Shown one piece after another: positions 23,608 to 35,430 of a DNA stretch of 64,000 nucleotides. The position numbers were made by a program, and so were the translations under genes. Where the stretch lies: assembly GCA_964036195.1 (NCBI GenBank), contig OZ038452.1, positions 20,595,785 through 20,659,784 on the forward strand, given 5' to 3'. Every line of letters starts with the position of its first letter. Position 1 is the first letter of the stretch. Under the pieces are notes generated by a model. That model did not search any database and was not told the DNA's origin. It was given only the letters and a program-made list of their open reading frames with translations. The stretch comes from Sphaerolaimus hirsutus. Lineage: Eukaryota > Nematoda > Chromadorea > Monhysterida > Sphaerolaimidae.

Positions 23608-23818
23608 CGGCTATGACAAAAATTTTGTGACGACAAACATCATCGAGATCAAGGCGTCCGACGCAAAAAAACTTCAATTTTCGGACAAAAAGAAGGTTGA
23701 AAGCCCGGAATTTTTGTCGTCACACAAAACTTTCTCATGACCGTGCGAACGCTGCCTAAACAAAGTTAATCAAGCAGAGAAACAAAGAACACTGGCGCCC
23801 CAGTGGCCCAATACATAG

Positions 23819-23950
23819 TTGCGGCCAAGTTGGAGGCGGCAACGGCGGCGGGCGGCGCGCGCAGCACACAGAGCCCCGCCGTGCCGCGTTGCCATAGAGC
23901 TGGGCTTTTGCTGCCCGCAAAGCAACACAAACGGCCGGCGCGGCAGGCAG
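23819..23950 (+). CDS. Possible isolated exon, Ala/Arg-rich
   Basis: A 132-base GC-rich block in AT-rich surroundings, bounded by ACATAG| and a good donor CAG|GTATAT, open in one plus frame (KLEAATAAGGARSTQSP). No partner exon found and no family recognised. The minus strand is also open, so strand is uncertain. Confidence 0.3.
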
Positions 23951-24025
23951 GTATATGTGGCGAATGCCAGTTCAAAAGGCATGTTCACCAGGACAGAACC
24001 GGCTGAATATTGGAGGTGGTAGAAC

Positions 24026-24400
24026 ACAGTATTTCTTAGAATTATCCCTCCTCAAAATACCCCAAGGTCTGAGCGACCTGGGGAAAAAACTCTCGAAATA
24101 CCCCCCGTCTTGAATGATGTACACCATGTATGCAATGCTCCTGATGTATAAATTGCTGCCAATTTGCAGCTACTGTATATACCACTTTGTGTAGAAATAG
24201 ACATATATATGTCCAAATATACGTTTTGTCACATTTATCACAGTTTTGGGCATGTAAAAGCCTATCCTTTACTGTGATACTTCTCAAAAAATTTCTGACG
24301 GAATAATAATCCCTCTTGATAAGCCCCCTCGAATTAACCCCCCTCAAAATTTGTTGGCGAAATAATCAACCCCCTGGGTGCAATTTCGAGGAAATACGGT
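24026..24400. mobile_element. TA-1 element, left end degraded
   Basis: Right end ATTTCGAGGAAATACGG followed by TA; internal CTCGAAATACCCCC and CCCCCTCAAAATTT words match the family. Confidence 0.55.
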
Positions 24401-25150
24401 AGTATGCATGTAAATGGTTCGGTGGTTAAGCCAACTCCTAGCGATGAAACGTAACATTCGAGGCATTGTTGCAGCATGGAAATTTAAAATTTTATACGTA
24501 AACGTGAGGGAGTATGCCAGCACCACAAAGCCCAATCATATGCCATGGATGCATTTATATATTTACCCCGATCGCTTCCCACGCAAAAATGGGTCCAGCC
24601 TCCGGGCAATAAATATTTATGAAACATAAATATAAACGCAAAGATGAGTAATGTGGCCGGTTTCACGTTGCCTAGAAACAAAAAGCTAATGTAAAGTGAT
24701 CATGTGGTGTTATGATTTATGTTAACGAACTCATTCGCCATGATGCAGCTACTAAGTGCTGACCATAATTTGTGGGGATAACCGATAAGTATAAAACATT
24801 TAAACATATTTAGAATGTTTATCCTTTTTGGCTGAAATCAATAGATGAAAGCCTATTAAAAAAACTGGATGATTTGAAAGCACAGAATGGCAGAGAAGGA
24901 AGCAATTAGACCATAGCTCGTTGCCACATTTCTAGAAGAGTAAACAATTTTGCTTTGCGACCAGCTGGTCATAAAGCCATAAGCAGGGCACAGTAGACAT
25001 CAAAACATGCCTCGCGACTCGGTCATAATGACTTACAGTACACGGTGTTTCGTGATTTCAAGCGACAAAGTCATTCATAAGTCGCACAGACACACTCGGT
25101 GGGGCCTTCCTCTGGGGGAGGTGGGGTTGGGGAAGATGTGGGGGTGAGGG
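24400..25150. other. Intergenic, no gene recognised
   Basis: AT-rich, no splice-bounded exon seen. Confidence 0.35.
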
Positions 25151-25611
25151 CATAGTTGTTAAAACTTGTATACTTTAAAACAGTCTCGATTACACAGTAA
25201 ATGTGCTTTAATTTCCACGGATAAAAGTTCATGTACTCGCTTTTACGTATACTTTTTGGAAGTAATCAAGTACAGAAAACGTATTCTGATCGGTGTTTAC
25301 CTATATAAATTTTTTCAAGGCATGGAAGGGGGAAGTATGCTAAAATAGTTGAAATTGACAAAAAATAGGTATCTGACAAAGGCGAATTTGAAGTAGTGAT
25401 TGGGCAAAAAAATAAGTAGTGATTTTGTTTGAAAATTGGGGCAGAATTTCCCAAAAAGTACTTACTTTTTCATAGAAAAAAATATTTTACTCACGTTTAC
25501 TCATGAGTAAAAGAATAAAAAATAGTTTACACTTTCTGTACTCGGGGTGGGTAAAAATAAATACTTTCCGTTTGTATACATTGAAAAAGTTCTGTACTTT
25601 TTACAAGTGTG
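25151..25611. mobile_element. hAT-A MITE
   Basis: Starts CATAGTTGTTAAAACTTG and ends TTTTTACAAGTGTG. Flanks GGTGAGGG and ACTGAGGG agree at 6 of 8 positions. Confidence 0.7.
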
Positions 25612-25872
25612 ACTGAGGGAGGCTATTTACCTCAGAGGTTACCCCAGAGCTCATTTTAATTATCCGCCCCATTCGAACGGATAATTTTCCAATGTGCACC
25701 GACCCGCGCAAAAAAAAACCCGGCAGGCTTTTTGATTCTCAGAAGTGCGAAGGAATGTGAGACGCCATGGAGACTGCCTATTATCGCAGCGAAACCTAAG
25801 ATACCTAATTTATGACCGCGCGGCGGCCGGACCAGGTAGACAGTGCAGCTTGAGAAATAGCCAAAGCATGGT

Positions 25873-26100
25873 GCCTACGCACACTAGTTTGCACTGTAAC
25901 TTCGGTGAAAACTGAAATGGCCACATGTCGCCATCCAGTGTATTTACAATGATTGTATGCTATATGTGTTTTAGTTTTCAAATTTTCAAATGTAAACTTT
26001 CATTAATTGCAATAAAAATTAAATTCACTCATTCAACCCGAATTCGAATAAAGTTTCAGTTTTCCCAAAGTCACGGTGCAAACTAGTGTGCGCGGCGCCA
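25873..26100. mobile_element. M-1-related inverted-repeat element
   Basis: Starts GCCTACGCACACTAGTTTGC and ends GCAAACTAGTGTGCGCGGCGC. The tips match M-1 (GCGCACACT) with a different body. Confidence 0.55.
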
Positions 26101-26613
26101 TGGGAACGCTCGCTAGCGCACAGGCAAGATAAGCGGCGCCCGCGTCGGTTGACTTGGCGCGCCGAGTTTTCTCTGACAATAAAAGATTGTGCAGGCCCGC
26201 AGGAAATTCATGCGTCAAAAGTAATGACACGAACCGTAAAAATGCAACCGTTTTGCAAGTAAAAGCGGAAAGCCGCGGTGGGCCCTGTATATTGCTTTCG
26301 TAAATAGTTTCATTTGTGAATGATTTCGTGAATGACTGTGGTAATCGATAAAGCATAATGCATAGGATATGTTAGGTAACCCGTGCAACGAATGTGCCGA
26401 AGCAGATAAAAACTTGCGACACAAATATAATGCAGCGCGAAAATGAACAATATTTTAGGACAGGAGCACAATCGCACCACGAAAGCGTCACAGCCAAAAA
26501 CATCAAACAACGCCAGACACAACGACATCCTTTCTAACCGCATCATCAACTTTTTTCGCTGTCGACCCAGTAGAATCCAAATAAAACCGACATTTTCCGG
26601 CCGTGCGAGTAAC

Positions 26614-26800
26614 CTGCGGCGGGGCCGCATTCAGCTGCACGCTTTCGTAGCGCAGCAGATTCCTGTGCACGGAGGGCCGGCGCGTCTGCCAGAACAGGGC
26701 CGCGTCGCTGCCGCCCATGCCGGTGGCTGTGGCGGCGCGCGGCCGCGACGCCGATCCCGTCGCGCCGACGTCCACTGCTGCGAGTGGGTGGGCCTATGAG
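26614..26800 (-). CDS. Probable exon of an unrecognised gene
   Basis: GC-rich minus-strand block with acceptor CATAG|GCCC or CGCAG|CAG and strong donor CCGCAG|GTTACT. The frame encodes an Ala/Gly-rich start, then LFWQTRRPSVHRNLLRYESV. No family recognised. It may join the basic exon at about 28,000 on the same strand. Confidence 0.4.
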
Positions 26801-26954
26801 TAGCTGGGTTAAGTTGGGAGGCGTGCAGTTTGTCTCACACGAAATTTGTAAGTGATAAGAATCGTAACGAAGAAAATTGTTGTCGTTTTCCCACCATTGC
26901 TTATCGTTTTTCATGGTTTCGGCATCACCTATCGTTTTTTCGTATTGGTGCAGG

Positions 26955-27740
26955 TAGGGTTCAAACGATATATCGTATCGAATATCGAATATCGGATATC
27001 GACCATTTTTTCATATCGAATATCGAATATCGATATCGAAAATTTTGAAAAAATATCGAATATCGAATATCGATATCGAAAATTTTGAAAAAATATCGAA
27101 TATCGACCATTTTTTCGATATATCGAACCTGTATTGTGTCCCCAAATTTACTTTTCATTTTCATTTTGAGATGTTTATGGTTGATCTGATGTGCTTATAG
27201 TATTGTATTTGATGAGTAAAAGTACAGTATTTATTGTGTCATTGTTGTTGGAGTTCTATATTTGATGCCAGAAAACGCTGATATACTTTTTTTTGCAACA
27301 TGCCCTTAAGCAATTAGGTTATAAGGATGAACTGTAATATCTACCAATTGTTATCTGTCTGATACACTTTGATTCATCATGTTTTTCTTCTATTTTCTAC
27401 CATTGAGTGATGTAAAGCTTGTTAAAATCACTTGTACCATTCACATTTCAGTAAAAAGATGATTGAACATGTGTGCAACCACATGAAAATACAATATTCC
27501 ACTTGAAAAATGCCTTGCTATACCAAAAGCATATCGCAATATCAAATATCGAAAATATCGAAATATCGAATATCGACCATTTTTCAATATCGAATATCGA
27601 TATCGAGGTTCCATATCGTATCGATATCGAATATCGAGTTTCAGAAAAAAATATCGAATATCAAATATCGATATCGAAAATTTTGAAAAAATATCGAATA
27701 TCGAATATCGATATCGAAAAGTCATATCGTTTGAACCCTA
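26955..27740. mobile_element. hAT-B element with (ATATCG)n body, perfect 8-bp duplication
   Basis: Starts TAGGGTTCAAACGATATATC and ends TATCGTTTGAACCCTA. GGTGCAGG on both sides (26947-26954, 27741-27748). The termini are those of the (CCCGAT)n copies, but both arms are made of ATATCGAATATCG repeats around a unique 400-base centre. Confidence 0.9.
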
Positions 27741-27929
27741 GGTGCAGGGCACACAGCAAAATTTAGTCCGTGATAGGATTTGTGATGGATAGCGGAACCA
27801 AAAATCCACTCAACAGTAGCCAAGTCTAGAAATAAAAAGCAATCGAAAACATTCGGACGTGAAAAGAAAATTTTCAGCGTGTGCCGAGAACTCCACCCGA
27901 AAAAAAAACAATGTAAAATACACGGATCA

Positions 27930-28136
27930 CTGACCACATTCCTTCCACGGCCCCCTTTTGGAGACGGAATTGGAATACATCATGTTGAGCGGCGTGAGCG
28001 GCTTGAAGCGGCCTCGGATCCGCTGCACGATCGACTTGCGTTTGCGGCGGTCCTTGTTCGTGTCGTACTTGATGCTGAGGCCGCGCAGGCGGCGAGACGA
28101 CTGCCGCCGGCGGCGCCGCAGCGCCGCCGTGCACCG
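27930..28136 (-). CDS. Probable exon, highly basic
   Basis: Minus-strand GC-rich block after acceptor CCACCAG|CGG. It encodes RRRRRQSSRRLRGLSIKYDT, then NKDRRKRKSIVQRIRGRFKP and a hydrophobic/Ser end. The Arg/Lys clusters suggest nucleic-acid binding or a nuclear signal; no family is recognised. The donor is uncertain (GTCTCC, GTGGAA or GTGATC). Confidence 0.45.
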
Positions 28137-28416
28137 CTGGTGGCAAGCGAGCAGCAGCGCCGCACCTGCGTCGTGCTCAAGGGTGAAGTATGGGCCAACA
28201 CACGCTAGTTGACATCGCAAATTCGTGTCAACTACATCCGTGTCAATGTCAACTAAAAGGCACAACTTTTTAAGCATCACACTTCACAGAAACAATGATA
28301 TGTAAAATTAATTATGCTCTATCAGGAAAGTTCAAATCACAGAGTTCACTAAAAATTTAGTTGACATCCAGCGTGCGTGGCGCGTAAGCAACGAAACTGG
28401 TCGACAGTCACTAAAA

Positions 28417-28530
28417 ATGGACGTGCCGAAAGAGAAGGCAGCCGCAGCCGATAACAGGCCAATCCACCAGCCGTCCGCAGCTTCGTCGAACATTGGATTT
28501 CAAAGCCAACCAAGCGGCGACGATCGATGA
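28417..28530 (+). CDS. Short open frame, 37 aa, uncertain
   Basis: ATG to TGA on the plus strand encoding MDVPKEKAAAADNRP and a Gln/Ser-rich end. Composition is protein-like and GC-rich compared with the surroundings, but there is no partner exon or known family. It starts about 280 bases from the basic minus-strand exon. Confidence 0.25.
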   Translation: MDVPKEKAAAADNRPIHQPSAASSNIGFQSQPSGDDR

Positions 28531-28632
28531 GTGTTATTTCGAAATGTTTTATCTCTCTTCCATTTTTGAATCACATTAACATTTTTGGATACACAGCAGT
28601 AAATTCAAATAGTTAACTGTAACATCAATCTA

Positions 28633-28970
28633 CCGTATTTGCTTGAATAATCCCCCTGGGGGATTATTATTTCGTCAGACTTTTTTGAGAGGGGGATTAT
28701 TCAAGGGGGGGGGGGATTATTCAAGGGGAGGAATTATTATTTCGTCAGAATTCTCAAGCATGTTTCCATCAACTCATTCGACAAAACATGCCTTATTTAC
28801 ACAATAACATGCCATTCTTGGCCAAATTAGAAATAAATACTTTATCGTATGCCTTGAGGAGGGGGGGGGGGATTATTCGAGGGGGGAATTTTTTTTTCCA
28901 CACTCATCTTACAGGGGGGATTATCCGAGGGGGGTATTATTCAAGGGGGGAATTATTCAAGCAAATACGG
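28633..28970. mobile_element. TA-1 inverted-repeat element
   Basis: Starts CCGTATTTGCTTGAATAATC and ends TATTCAAGCAAATACGG, TA on both sides. G runs of 9-12 bases inside each arm. Confidence 0.75.
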
Positions 28971-28999
28971 TAATTGAACTGATTGTGATCAGGGTTGGC

Positions 29000-29800
29000 A
29001 AAATCTCAGAGAGAGAAATGAAAATAAAATGGAAAATGTCAAAATAAAGTACACTAATTGTAAATATAAAAATACATATTTTAGTAAAATGGTATAAAAA
29101 TTCATATTTTTTTGTAAAAATGTATAAAAATTCCTATACATTTTGTAAAATTGTATAAAAAATTAACTGTATGGATGAAATTTTTTCTCACTTCCCTAAA
29201 CTTTCTACTTGTCTACTTGTTTAACACCTATGGCAGCTACAGCAGATACACGTTGTAATTCTGAGGAAAAACAACACCCCTTGAATAACTAGGTACTCTA
29301 AAAAAACTCTGTAGAAAAATAACTCTCCTGGGGCCAGTCCCTCAAATGGACAAGTTTTGGCTTGTTGCAAAGATTTTTGCCGTTTCAGGATCGTCTCCCA
29401 TTGGATCGTCCTGGTTTGTGAGGTTTCAGCTAAGGTATAAAAGCTGTAATTACAGCTCGATGTAATTCAAGATCAAAATATTACAGCGAAATTGATGACA
29501 TAACAGTGGACGATTACAAATATCCCCAACTTTGTTTGCAACTGATTTTACATAGAAATTTTATTGAAAAATCGAAAACCCCGGAAACGGTGGACCGTGC
29601 ATGTTGTGTTTTCGACATTATTTAGAGAAAGATAAGTAATGAATCCACTCTTACATAGTCAATTAAAAGGTAAAATTATAGAACTGAAAAAAATCCAGCT
29701 TATTTACCCCGGCTGAATCCACACTGATCGTCCAGGACGCTACAATGCGAGACAGAACGGAACACACCAATACTTTACTCTTGACTTTTCACTTTATTTG
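29000..29800. other. Intergenic, no gene recognised
   Basis: AT-rich. No exon seen. Confidence 0.35.
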
Positions 29801-29812
29801 ATGACTCTTGAT

Positions 29813-30007
29813 TTTGCCACTTGCGGAACCAGCACCAGGGGGCAGTGCCAAAGTGTCATTTATATGTCCAAATCTGGTTTGCATATCCAAATCTTATGTT
29901 CAACATTTGAATACAAAAACTTAAGATTTAGATACACAAACTTTAGATTTGGATACACAACTGACACATTGGGAGTGCCTCTGGTACTGGTTCCGCAAGT
30001 GGCAATG
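29813..30007. mobile_element. Inverted-repeat element with INT-like tips
   Basis: TTGCCACTTGCGGAACCAGC at the left and its complement GGTTCCGCAAGTGGCAA at the right. Just inside the left end is CACCAGGGGGCAGTGCC, which matches the target and tip of INT-1. Possibly one element in another. Confidence 0.5.
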
Positions 30008-30053
30008 TCAGGCAAGAGCAAAGTAAAGTAAAAAGTCAAGAGTACTTCTCAAC

Positions 30054-30566
30054 CATAGTTGTTAAAACGTATTTACTTTTACTCGATAAATATGTATACT
30101 CGAGTACAGAGTAAATACGTTTACGTTTCCTCCGAAAAAAGTTCTGGTACTCGCTTTTACGTATACTTTTTGAAAGTACTCGAGTACAGAAAACGTATTT
30201 TAGATCGTCTTTTATATAGGTTTTTATAGGCATATAAGGGAAAAAAGGGAGAAAATGAGATACAAATACGGGAAACTAGTCGAAAATGGGTAATGAACCA
30301 AAAATATAGTCACAAATTGCGTAAAATGGGCAAAAAGTCATGAAAATGACTGATTTTGAGCGACATTTAGCAAAAATTTTGGCGACATTTCTCAAAAGTA
30401 CTCACGTTTACGTTTTATGCGGGGAAAAGTACATTTACTCACGTTTACTCATGAGTAAAAGTAAAAAAATTTACTTTACGTTTTCTGTACTCAAGGGGTG
30501 AGTAGAAAATAAATACTTTACGTTTACGTATACTTTGAAAAAAGTTCGGTACTTTTAACAACTCTG
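30054..30566. mobile_element. hAT-A MITE
   Basis: Starts CATAGTTGTTAAAACG, ends CTTTTAACAACTCTG. Flanks TTCTCAAC and TTGTCAAC agree at 7 of 8. Confidence 0.8.
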
Positions 30567-31080
30567 TTGTCAACTTGCAGGACTGGCCCCTGGGCTCTTC
30601 TCTGGGGATACACAGTAACGTATTTCTCCGTGTAAACCGCCCCCCCCCCCGTGCACAACGCCTGGGGCATTAAACAGCTTTATAGCGCCCCCAGGGCTTG
30701 GTTTCAAAAACGTCAGTCAAGGATTGACAGTTTTTATAACATTTTAGATAACTTTTGACACTCTGACAAGTAACACAACACACTGTTGTATACACATGTA
30801 ATTTTTTACATCATGCCAGCCTTGTACATTTCACATACCGCAATTCTGCAGCTGCATTTGCAGCAGCTCCGTTGCAACGTTCATCGGCTCGTTAGCAAGC
30901 TTTGAATAGGGATCGGAACCAGTTGACATTCGGTGTATTTGTCAACTAGTGTGTGTTGTGATAAACTCGAATGTGTTAAAAGCAGGTTCATAAGTTTTGG
31001 TTGCTATTTATGTGCTTATCAAGACTGGGATAAACACTGGTACATATCATAACAAAAGACTAGTTGAAAAGCACCCCACA

Positions 31081-31270
31081 GGGGTGTGGGCCGTTCCCAG
31101 CAGCAGTGCAGCGCTGGGCCAACCCGCGGCAGGGCACAGCGAGCTGTGGCTCCACGCCTTGGTCCCAAAAATCGACTAATCTCAGTGCAACCAATAGGTT
31201 GCATATCAGAGATTAAGCTGATAAGAACAGATACTACACTTTGATCTTAGCCAAAAGGCCGAGAAGCGAT
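31081..31270 (-). ncRNA. U2 spliceosomal RNA
   Basis: The minus strand begins ATCGCTTCTCGGCCTTTTGG and continues with the conserved GATCAAAGTGTAGTATCTG, which holds the GTAGTA branch-point recognition sequence. It is followed by CTTATCAGCTTAATCTCTGA and the Sm-binding site GATTTTTGG. The 3' half has the expected stem-loops (GGCCCAGCGCTGCACTGCTG) and ends near GGAACGGCCCACACCCC. Length of about 190 bases is normal for U2. U2 pairs with the intron branch point in the major spliceosome. The 'AAAG' in the branch-point loop region is the form seen in Drosophila and nematodes rather than vertebrates. Looks intact, so likely a gene rather than a pseudogene; the promoter element was not identified. 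Confidence 0.93.
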
Positions 31271-31705
31271 ACTGGGGGGCGTTTTGGGATGGTACGGAAT
31301 GTTTCGTGAAACGTAAACTTTGCGGGTTCAGCACGGTTTCGTAATGACTGCGAAAATACACGGTGGCGCACATTTGCGACACAAAAATCGATGATATTCA
31401 TCACGTGAATATGCGAAGCGGAACCCCGACCTGCGAAGCGGAACCCCGACCCCGACCGACAACTCTGTTATGGACGGTCAATATTTGCTGTCAGATTTTA
31501 TTACCATGTCATTTTAAATTTAATTTTAATTTCAAATTTTGAATGATAAGAGTCTGCTGAGAAATGGTAAAATATCCAGCTTAAAAGTGACAATTCCTGT
31601 TCAGCGACAGTGACTTGGAACATTTCAACAATATTTACAGGCCGCCGAAGTTACTTTTCTTATTTTATACATACAAATTTTCATGGGAACTATGCAAAGC
31701 ACACC

Positions 31706-32144
31706 TAGGGTTCAAACGGGATCCCGATCTCGATCCCGGATCCCGTGAAATTCCGGGATTTAGCAGTCCCGATCCCGATCCCGAAACTTTTCAAATCCCG
31801 ATCCCGAGAAACTCCAAAGTCCGGCATCCCGATCCCGGAAAAATTAATGGTAATTATCAAACGTGAAAAACGACGTTTTTGCATGCAAAAATGTGAACGC
31901 AAACTCCCACCGTTCATTTTATGCCACGTTTCTGGCATCCAACAGTGTTTTTAGACCTTTATGAACAACTGTGGATGCCAAAACATTGGCCAAAATCTCT
32001 ATCCCAAGACCCCAATCCCGATCCCGAAAAAATGCCAATCCCGATCCCGATCCCGTGACCCCAATCCCGGCCAATCCCGATCCCGATCCCGAAATCTCAA
32101 AAAACCAATCCCGATCCCGAAAAGTCAATCCCGTTTGAACCCTA
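31706..32144. mobile_element. hAT-B element, (CCCGAT)n body, perfect 8-bp duplication
   Basis: Starts TAGGGTTCAAACGGGATCCC, ends AATCCCGTTTGAACCCTA. AGCACACC on both sides (31698-31705, 32145-32152). Confidence 0.9.
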
Positions 32145-32299
32145 AGCACACCCCGATAGTTGACAAGATAATACCAACATAAATATTATCAGAAAATTAT
32201 CAGAAAACAAGTCACGAGATCACCAAAGTCATTATTCACACTAAATCGACAAACATCATGAAGAAATATCATACACAAATAGAATTTACAAATGTCCAC

Positions 32300-32760
32300 A
32301 TAGGGATGATAGAAACGTTTTTTCAACGACCCCGTTTTCAAAGTCCCCAAATATGGTTTTGAGTCAACATTTTATTTACGGGTAAATATGTCAGACAAGT
32401 GGCAGTACTTTGCGGTGTTATATATAGCCATAGAATGGCTGCGGAGCCATCATTATAAATGGCTATTGCTGTAAAAAATATCCATTTTTATGTCTACTAG
32501 CTATTATATACTAGACTAACATATCACGGCTTTTTAATACACAATAGCATAAACAAATGAAAGCTTTTACACGCAAAAGGCTCAAACCAATGAAAACAAC
32601 CACCAATGGTATAATGTGTATGCGAAATTTCGTGCTTGCGTGCAAAAATACCTAGGGCATAAGTACTAAAAAATTCTGAGGTTTTAAAAAACGGTTTCGA
32701 TGCTTACGTGAAAAACGTTTTTAAAAAAACATTTGAAAACGCAGGCTTTACCCAGTCCAA
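32300..32760. mobile_element. Probable hAT-C copy, degraded tips
   Basis: AAACGTTTTTTC at the left and AAAAACGTTTTTAAAAAAACA at the right. Centre shares AACCAATGAAAACAACCACC with the copies at 22502 and 42640. Confidence 0.45.
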
Positions 32761-32824
32761 GCATTACGAAATGAAAATTACACTACCCGATGAATTTGGT
32801 GTATTTCACACTTTTTAATTTCTT

Positions 32825-35012
32825 TTAAACAACGGCACTCGATGCGCAAGGCTCATCATCATCATCCACATCAGCTTCATCTTCATGTGTCGCGTTCGAC
32901 TGCAATCAAAAGGAATTATTTTTTAAATAAAGTGCAGCTTTTGTAAAAAGTGAGGGGTGGTTATAAGAACCGTTGGGGGTGATTCCTCTTTGTTTTATTC
33001 ATCGGCAGTGGGATTGACCGCTCGGACAACAATGCGGTTTCGAGCATACTTAACCGCACATGGGATAGAAAAACAGTCCACACCATTTTTCCTACAAAAA
33101 TATAGTGCCGCACGAAAAGTCACCTTGATCGGCAGAAACAGCTTGAACTCTGCCGGTAATTCGTCCTCCGCGTACGGCCGATCGGCAAAATAAACGCGCC
33201 GCAGACGACAGTTTGCATGGATCTGAACAATGATGGGTGAGCGGCAACCAGGGATTTTTGAGCGAGTGGGGGGCTGCATGTTTACGGAGCATGGCGAACG
33301 GGGGGGGGGGGGTTCACCCCATCCCCTAAAATGTTTGCCTCAATGGAAACGAAATAGCGCCATCGCGCTGACGACATTCCTGGGCGCCACGCCATGGCGC
33401 CATTGGCGTTGGCGCCAAATATAGCTAGGTAATATGTATGTAAATATTGGTACCAAATGTGGCATTTTTACCAAGTTTTTCTGGTTTCACCCGGGAACGG
33501 GGGGGGGGGGGCTGCAGCCACTCGCTCCCACCTGGATACGGCCCTGGAGGCAATCGATGCAACACAGAACATTTCCATCGCCGCAATCTGACCTGCACTC
33601 TGAGCGTCTGCACGTAGTTGGTCCCGTAGGCGCGCTTGCAGAAGTCGGCCAGGCAAAACTGCACCTGGTTCCATTTGTCGTCCAGCCGCAGCGGCATGGT
33701 GCAGATGAACGGCTTGACGCGCGTGGACGATTGGAAGTTGGACGCTCGGAAGCGACGTTTCACGCCCTTGTCGTCGAGGATCTATGGAGAAAAAAATTAA
33801 TTATTGGTGATAAAATAAATGAGGCGTCTAATTCTAAAAGTCGACAAGTCCACAAAATGCGATTTTGAGTAAATCGCATTTCAAGCTTCAAACCCAATTC
33901 CAGGCCCTAGGTGCGTGTCCAATTTGGCTCTCTCATGCTTTCCATTAAGTTCCATATGTTGACAATAAAGTGTCAAATTTTCAGCCCCTAATCTCAACCT
34001 ATATGTGAAAAATGGGGTGTCCATAAAATTCCATTCGGTGAGAGCAAAACTGTTTTGGGGAGGGAAATGGACTTGTCGCCTTCTTGCACGCGAGAACATT
34101 TTTGTTCCCGCCCGCGTTGGTCCTGCCTTATGGGAAATTTATGCACTTGTCGACTTGTCGATTTTCCCCAAAAAATGTCAAATTTGGCACTATGCCATAT
34201 GGGCATGTGAGGTCAACAAATTTATGGAAAATGATAAAAATGTGCGGAAGTAGCCCCAGATGACGTTTCCGGGCCGAACTCGACATTTTCATATCTGGAC
34301 TTGTCGACTTTTAGAATTGGACGCCTCAAATACAGGTAGATAAAATAGCAATGTTGGTTTTTGTCTTTCGGTTGCATTAATCGCTGGGTAACAAGTGATT
34401 TATCGTGGGTCCAGAAAATGGACATCGCATTGATTTGCTTTTCAGTGCCTCCCATAAACAAAAAGACAAATGAAACACCATATTCCGTGTTTTGCGCATA
34501 ACAAGTAATGCAAAACAGCATGGCGCGGCCCACTACGAAAACAGCTCCATGGTGCTCGACTACACGACCTTACAAATGCTCACGACTTGGCGCCCGAGAC
34601 TCAAACTTACCTGGACTTCAAACGTGAAATATTTCTTCATGTTCTTCACAATGAGCACCAGATAAGGCAATTTGATGCCAAGCGTATGGCGCGCGCCGGC
34701 CGGGCACGTTATGTAGGTGGTGCTGCGAAATTCAGTCAGTGAGCGATGAACGTCAAAATATAGCATGCAAACAATGACACACCTGACATTCGCGCCGGCT
34801 AGTTCAATCACCAGGGACTGGATATCGCCATCAGTTATCCGCTTAATGTGGCCGTTGCGAACCTACGAACGGGCAAGAAAACTCAGAAAAACAGTCCACC
34901 AAGCTCTCGAATGTAACTTCTTTCACACCTTTTTGTCCCAGATTTGCAACGGCTTGCTGCCGATGCTGTACAGGATGGACAGCAGCCCGCTTTGGAACGT
35001 GTTCGCAAACAT
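32825..35012 (-). CDS. CFAP20: Cilia- and flagella-associated protein 20 (CFAP20 / Bug22)
   Basis: Six minus-strand exons: 34929-35012, 34783-34862, 34611-34722, 33593-33781, 33124-33222, 32825-32899. Lengths total 639 bases, 212 residues plus stop, with all phases matching. It is nearly colinear with the animal CFAP20 family from the first residue ([20 protein letters not shown]) through [37 protein letters not shown] and [14 protein letters not shown] to [18 protein letters not shown]20 lies in the ciliary axoneme and affects tubulin modification and ciliary beat; it also has nuclear roles. Known family members end a few residues after the LPxK/Q motif. Here the last exon adds 24 residues, mainly acidic ([15 protein letters not shown]). 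Start chosen as the ATG matching the family N-terminus. Intron 4 holds poly-G repeats. Confidence 0.96.
33295..33425. repeat. Poly-G / GGCGTTGGCGCC repeat in CFAP20 intron
   Basis: A run of 12 G followed by TTCACCCC and ending ATTGGCGTTGGCGCCAAATA. A related copy lies at about 59070-59190 (poly-G, then GGCGTTGGCGCCAAGAT). Confidence 0.5.
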
Positions 35013-35430
35013 GATGTTATTCGAGCGAGAATTCAACGAGGTCTCAAACAGCCAAGAATGGGTCAGAACGGCGATGCTGGCGAAGCCGTTGCCATGGTAA
35101 CAAGTTTGACTGAGGCCTATTTAGCTGCGACCTACATTTTCTTAATCATCAACATCTCATTAAAATCGGTATTATTTATCACATTTATAAGCTTGCAGTA
35201 GTGTTAAACTTCACACATTCAAGAGATAAACAAGTAGCGAACAATTTTGATAAAATTCATTGGGTCGCTTCACTAAATATTCGTCTACATAAGTATGTAT
35301 TTATGACGTCACTTTATAATGTGTCATAAATTCAGCGAGAAAAACGCCTACAATTGCAACGCGTGAACAAAAAAAAATCATTAATCTGCACTTAATCACA
35401 AAATCTTGCCTATAGTCCTGCATAAAATGA

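Noticed and set aside
23397-23740. Open frames rich in NPDPE repeats
   Set aside because: They translate the (CCCGAT)n arms of the hAT-B element.
26830-27766. Open frames rich in IEYRYRKF / ISNIEYR repeats
   Set aside because: They translate the (ATATCG)n arms of a hAT-B element.
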